From assembly GCA_036513315.1 (NCBI GenBank), contig DATBZF010000072.1, positions 1 through 7,457 on the forward strand: DNA of 7,457 nucleotides. Reading direction: 5' to 3'. Every line of letters begins with the position of its first letter. The first letter of the stretch is position 1. This stretch comes from Roseiarcus sp036513315 (GTDB lineage: Bacteria > Pseudomonadota > Alphaproteobacteria > Rhizobiales > Beijerinckiaceae). Below are positions 6,247-7,457 of the stretch, piece by piece. The notes below the pieces were generated by a model. That model did no database searches. It was given only the letters and a program-made list of their open reading frames with translations, and had not been told where the DNA came from. A program made the translations under genes and the position numbers.

Positions 6247-6966
6247 ATGCCATCTTATCTGGATCTAGCGGTTCTCGGTATCGTTCTCGTCTCGGCGCTT
6301 CTGTCCATGATGCGGGGCTTCACGCGCGAGGTTCTCGCCATCGCCTCGTGGGCCGCCGCCGCCGCCGCCGCCTATTACTTCTACCCCATAGTCATGCCTT
6401 ACCTCACTCCCTATATCCATAAGGACGTCATCGCCCAGGCGGCCGCAGCGGCCATCGTGTTCTTCGTCACCTTGATCGTCGTGTCGCTGTTCACGGTTCG
6501 GCTGTCCGACGCGATCCTCGACAGCAAGATCGGCGCCCTCGACCGGTCATTGGGTTTCGTGTTCGGCGTCGCCAGGGGGTTCCTCCTTGCCGTCGTCGCC
6601 TTCGCCATCTTCAATTGGCTGGTCTCGGAGAAGCAGCAACCGGAATGGGTCAAGAACGCCAGGACGCGGCCGGTCCTCACCGAGACCGCCGATCGAATCG
6701 TCGCCTTGCTGCCGTCGGACGCGGCGCAGACGATCAACGGCTGGATCCAATCGCGCGCCAATGCGGCGACGAACGAGTTCGCGCCGACAAACGACGCCGC
6801 CGCCTCGCGCCCGAAAAACGAGGACGATCAACCGATTGCGATCCCGTCTCCGGCGCAGAAAAAACCCGATTCTACCGCGGGAGGGACTGGCTCCACCCTG
6901 GACAAGCAGAAGCTCGACGCCTTGATCAACAAGAACGCTCCCTTCGCTCCGGCGCCAAGACAGTGA
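6247..6966 (+). CDS. cvpA: CvpA family membrane protein
   Basis: CvpA is an inner-membrane protein first linked to colicin V production. In other bacteria it affects envelope and bile-salt tolerance, and its molecular activity is not settled. The 239-residue product has four likely membrane helices near 6-21, 28-50, 62-82 and 102-125. It has the family signatures MMRGFTREVLAIASW and IGALDRSLGFVFGVARG. The tail from about 126 is hydrophilic and low in complexity (Pro, Asn, Asp, Lys, Thr), ending with LDKQKLDALINKNAPF. Helix 2 contains seven Ala codons in a row, all GCC (6352-6372). ATG 6247 (MPSYLDLAVLG) is the canonical start. An upstream in-frame TTG at 6172 would add 25 charged residues and is unlikely. 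Its TGA stop overlaps the purF ATG by one base (TGATG), which implies coupled translation. Cotranscription with radA is likely from the 81-base gap. Confidence 0.94.
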   Translation: MPSYLDLAVLGIVLVSALLSMMRGFTREVLAIASWAAAAAAAYYFYPIVMPYLTPYIHKDVIAQAAAAAIVFFVTLIVVSLFTVRLSDAILDSKIGALDRSLGFVFGVARGFLLAVVAFAIFNWLVSEKQQPEWVKNARTRPVLTETADRIVALLPSDAAQTINGWIQSRANAATNEFAPTNDAAASRPKNEDDQPIAIPSPAQKKPDSTAGGTGSTLDKQKLDALINKNAPFAPAPRQ

Positions 6967-7457
6967 TGCAGACAGCGCCCGAAGCGGCCTCGTCGAGCGA
7001 AGCCAGCTTCGATCCTGACGGTGACCGGCTGCGCGAGGAGTGCGGCGTCTTTGGCATCTTCGATCATCCCGACGCCGCCGCGATTACCGCGCTCGGGCTG
7101 CATGCTCTGCAACATCGCGGTCAGGAGGCCGCTGGCATCGTCGCTTTCGACGGCGTCCGATTCCACTCGGAGCGCCGCCAGGGGCTGGTCGGCGATCACT
7201 TCTCGAGCGGCGCGACGATCGACCGCCTGCCGGGCCGGTCGGCGATTGGCCATGTGCGCTACTCGACGACCGGTGAGACCATATTGCGCAATGTTCAGCC
7301 GCTGTTCGCGGAACTTGAGGCCGGCGGCCTCGCGGTCGCTCACAACGGCAATCTGACCAACGGGCTGACGCTGCGCCGAGAGCTCATTCGCGGCGGCGCG
7401 ATCTGCCAGTCGACCAGCGATACGGAAGTCGTGCTGTTGCTCGCCGCGCGCTCGCGC
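6966..7457 (+). CDS. purF: Amidophosphoribosyltransferase, N-terminal part (cut by window edge)
   Basis: PurF makes 5-phosphoribosylamine from PRPP and glutamine, the first committed step of de novo purine synthesis in the cytoplasm. Only the first 164 residues, most of the N-terminal Ntn glutaminase domain, are in the window. Visible motifs: EECGVFGIF with C26 as the expected catalytic N-terminal nucleophile after removal of a 25-residue propeptide; LHALQHRGQEAAGIV; GHVRYSTTG; AVAHNGNLTN; and STSDTEVVLLL. The phosphoribosyltransferase domain lies beyond the edge. A processed propeptide is typical of the Bacillus-type enzyme, whereas in E. coli only Met is removed. The ATG overlaps the cvpA stop and has no strong ribosome site of its own, so its translation probably depends on cvpA. 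The E. coli PurR operator style is not expected here and none was seen. Confidence 0.97.
   Translation, partial: MQTAPEAASSSEASFDPDGDRLREECGVFGIFDHPDAAAITALGLHALQHRGQEAAGIVAFDGVRFHSERRQGLVGDHFSSGATIDRLPGRSAIGHVRYSTTGETILRNVQPLFAELEAGGLAVAHNGNLTNGLTLRRELIRGGAICQSTSDTEVVLLLAARSR

Overview
The window looks like ordinary chromosome of a high-GC alphaproteobacterium, most likely a member of the Hyphomicrobiales (Rhizobiales). The basis is the strong G/C bias at third codon positions, the radA-cvpA-purF gene order known from that class, a soluble adenylate cyclase/TolB_N-like/TPR protein of the type that is abundant in rhizobial relatives, and a small secreted GCG...CRPN protein. I cannot name the genus from sequence alone.

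Layout from left to right. Positions 1-1736 (minus) hold a class III adenylate cyclase with TPR repeats, cut only near its C-terminus by the window edge. Positions 1877 to about 3454 (minus) hold a six-helix membrane sensor histidine kinase with an Arg-rich tail. A divergent intergenic region of about 157 bases follows. It carries an 8-8-8 inverted repeat, flanking 9-base direct repeats, a putative promoter and a leader hairpin. Positions 3612-4223 (plus) hold a glutathione S-transferase family protein that ends in a terminator-like hairpin. Positions 4284-4541 (minus) encode a small secreted Cys/His-rich protein that ends in a 7-base tandem repeat. A second divergent spacer of about 193 bases leads to radA (4735-6165), cvpA (6247-6966) and the start of purF (6966 to the window end), all on the plus strand.

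The left half is signalling (cAMP synthesis and phosphorelay) plus a detoxification-type enzyme. The right half is a housekeeping cluster: recombination repair (RadA), a membrane protein (CvpA) and the first committed step of purine synthesis (PurF). The cvpA stop and purF start overlap (TGATG), so those two are probably translationally coupled. No mobile element, CRISPR array, tRNA or rRNA was seen. No stretch of 300 bases lacks a gene.

I found no convincing new multi-gene system. The items most worth a second look are the symmetric repeat arrangement between the kinase and the transferase, the small secreted protein with its three-frame stop array, the orphan kinase with its basic tail, and the change in codon use inside the cyclase gene.
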